NCBI GenBank assembly: GCA_017648525.1
Contig: JAGCIP010000019.1
Coordinates: 1-6,601, forward strand
DNA from: Clostridia bacterium
GTDB lineage: Bacteria; Bacillota; Clostridia; Christensenellales; Borkfalkiaceae
Reading direction: 5' to 3'
DNA: 6,601 nucleotides
In this document: positions 5,803 through 6,601 of the stretch, piece after piece
How the letters are laid out: each line of letters begins with the position of its first letter
Position numbering within the stretch: the stretch's first letter is position 1
The notes under the pieces: model-generated
The model's input: the letters and a program-made list of their open reading frames with translations, nothing else
What the model was told of the DNA's origin: nothing
Database searches by the model: none
Position numbers and translations under genes: made by a program

Positions 5803-6321
5803 TTATTTCATTGTTAAAATTTCTATCTGGTTAGGGCTTATATCCAAAAGCGAGACCGTCGCTTGTTGAATCTTTGTCATAACGTAAATATTGCTAGCGC
5901 CGTTGGCGACTATTAACACACCTGTAATTTCGGGATATTTTTCCTTGACTATTATAGTTTTGCCATTGATTACTAATGGCGTTTCAATTTTTTCCGTTCC
6001 ATTTGCAGTTTCATTTATCGTAGTGCTAGTTGCAAGAACTGTTTCGTTTCCCGATTTAACGGTAATCACAACCGAAACATCTCCCGCACCCTCAACCTTC
6101 GAGAGTGCGTTTGAAAGCTTGTTTTCTAACGAATAAACGTACTCTGAAACTTGGTCGGAAGTTGAAACTTTAACACCGCTATCGTTGGTAAAATTATAGC
6201 AAAACACAAATAAGACAATCAGAGATAACACGCCTACTGTTATGTATTGTAATTTTTTGCTATTTTTAAATTTTTCTGCAATCGTGCTTAATAGATTTTT
6301 ATTTCCAACTTTAGTTTCCAT
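5803..6321 (-). CDS. spoIIIAG: Stage III sporulation protein AG (SpoIIIAG)
   Basis: SpoIIIAG is a mother-cell membrane protein whose extracellular domain forms a large ring in the SpoIIIA-SpoIIQ feeding channel between mother cell and engulfed forespore. The 172-residue product has a cytoplasmic basic N-terminus (1-24), a single membrane helix at about 25-44 and a ring-building domain. The family motifs are visible: YVYSLENKLSNALSKVEGAG at 61-80 followed by DVSVVITVKSGNE, then a polar Thr-rich insertion (about 94-118, ATSTTINETANGTEKIET) of the kind that forms the beta-barrel region in the B. subtilis ring. Next come KYPEITGVLIVANGASN at 128-144 and a C-terminal strand ending QIEILTMK. The ATG overlaps the spoIIIAF reading frame by 11 bases (ATGGAAACTAA). 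The ribosome site is weak (GGTG close to the start), so coupling to translation of spoIIIAF is likely. It is slightly shorter than the Bacillus protein. Confidence 0.94.
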   Translation of the reverse strand: METKVGNKNLLSTIAEKFKNSKKLQYITVGVLSLIVLFVFCYNFTNDSGVKVSTSDQVSEYVYSLENKLSNALSKVEGAGDVSVVITVKSGNETVLATSTTINETANGTEKIETPLVINGKTIIVKEKYPEITGVLIVANGASNIYVMTKIQQATVSLLDISPNQIEILTMK

Positions 6322-6580
6322 ACGTCACCACTTTTGAATTGTCAATGCCAAGATAATCAGCAATAGTTTTTTTAACTTTCTCTATAATAACTATATGCTC
6401 TTTGTCCGAATTGATTACTGTATTTTCTAAATTTAACTCAACTTTATTAACTTGAATTTCTGCGTAATCTAAAAGTTCATATTCTAGTATAACCGTTACA
6501 CCATTAACGCCAAGATTATTAGCAATAAGTTCACAATTTTCTACCATTTTATTTATCTTATATTTACCAATGTAATCAAG
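6311..6580 (-). pseudogene. spoIIIAF: SpoIIIAF C-terminal domain; 5' end interrupted by an in-frame stop or frameshift
   Basis: By position directly before spoIIIAG and by its fold pattern, this is the soluble C-terminal domain of SpoIIIAF. The visible protein has the helix-strand-strand-helix plan of the family: NCELIANNLGVNGVTVILEY, then AEIQVNKVELNL, then EKVKKTIADYLGIDNSKVV, ending TYGN. Full SpoIIIAF proteins are about 170-210 residues and begin with two membrane helices, which are absent here. The first ATG (6545-6547) would give only 78 residues and has no Shine-Dalgarno site, unlike its neighbours. The frame stays open upstream for 11 more codons that look like part of the domain (LDYIGKYKINK), then meets TAA at 6581-6583. 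Upstream of that stop the same frame reads VVYQVE to the window edge. A nonsense mutation, frameshift or sequencing error is therefore likely; a short independent version made by reinitiation is possible. The spoIIIAF identity is fairly sure, the broken state less so. Confidence 0.6.
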
Positions 6581-6601
6581 TTATTCCACTTGATAAACAA
6601 C

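Noticed and set aside
5891..6136. Plus-strand open frame opposite spoIIIAG
   Set aside because: It is opposite a clear spoIIIAG gene, without its own start signals. The hydrophobic look comes from the complementary Thr/Val-rich codons.
1..6601. tRNA, rRNA, riboswitch, CRISPR, insertion sequence or a new defence-like system
   Set aside because: The window is filled almost entirely by recognisable core genes. No direct repeat arrays, cloverleaf, transposase motif or unknown gene cluster could be found.

Overview
The window is a dense run of eleven genes, all on the minus strand, from a low-GC, endospore-forming member of the Firmicutes (Clostridia-like). The evidence for this is the AT-rich sequence with purine-rich Shine-Dalgarno sites, the tail of the spoIIIA engulfment operon, and the gene order Asp23-nusB-folD-ispA-tlyA-nadK-argR-recN. 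In spore formers this block normally lies between accBC/spoIIIA on one side and spoIVB/spo0A on the other. The species cannot be named from this sequence; an uncultured gut-type Clostridium relative is plausible.

In transcription order (right to left), the layout is as follows. At 6601-5315 are the last three genes of the spoIIIA operon: spoIIIAF (5' part missing or broken), spoIIIAG and spoIIIAH. Together they encode part of the mother-cell channel that supports forespore gene expression. At 5314-5248 is the only real intergenic gap inside the run. It holds a probable vegetative promoter with an extended -10 and two perfect AT-rich inverted repeats. At 5247-1 is a tightly packed housekeeping operon: an Asp23-family protein, nusB (antitermination), folD (one-carbon folate metabolism), ispA (prenyl diphosphates), tlyA (rRNA ribose methylation), nadK (NADP synthesis), argR (arginine regulator) and the 5' part of recN (DNA break repair), which runs off the left edge.

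The housekeeping genes overlap or are separated by only 3 to 17 bases. Several ribosome binding sites lie inside the preceding gene, so one polycistronic mRNA with translational coupling is likely. xseA and xseB, usually between folD and ispA, and dxs, usually between ispA and tlyA, are absent here, leaving a compacted form of the conserved cluster.

I found no RNA genes, mobile elements, CRISPR arrays or novel multi-gene system. The most useful points for a second look are the damaged-looking spoIIIAF 5' end, the palindromic promoter region, the missing xseAB/dxs, and a few substitutions in TlyA and NadK motifs.
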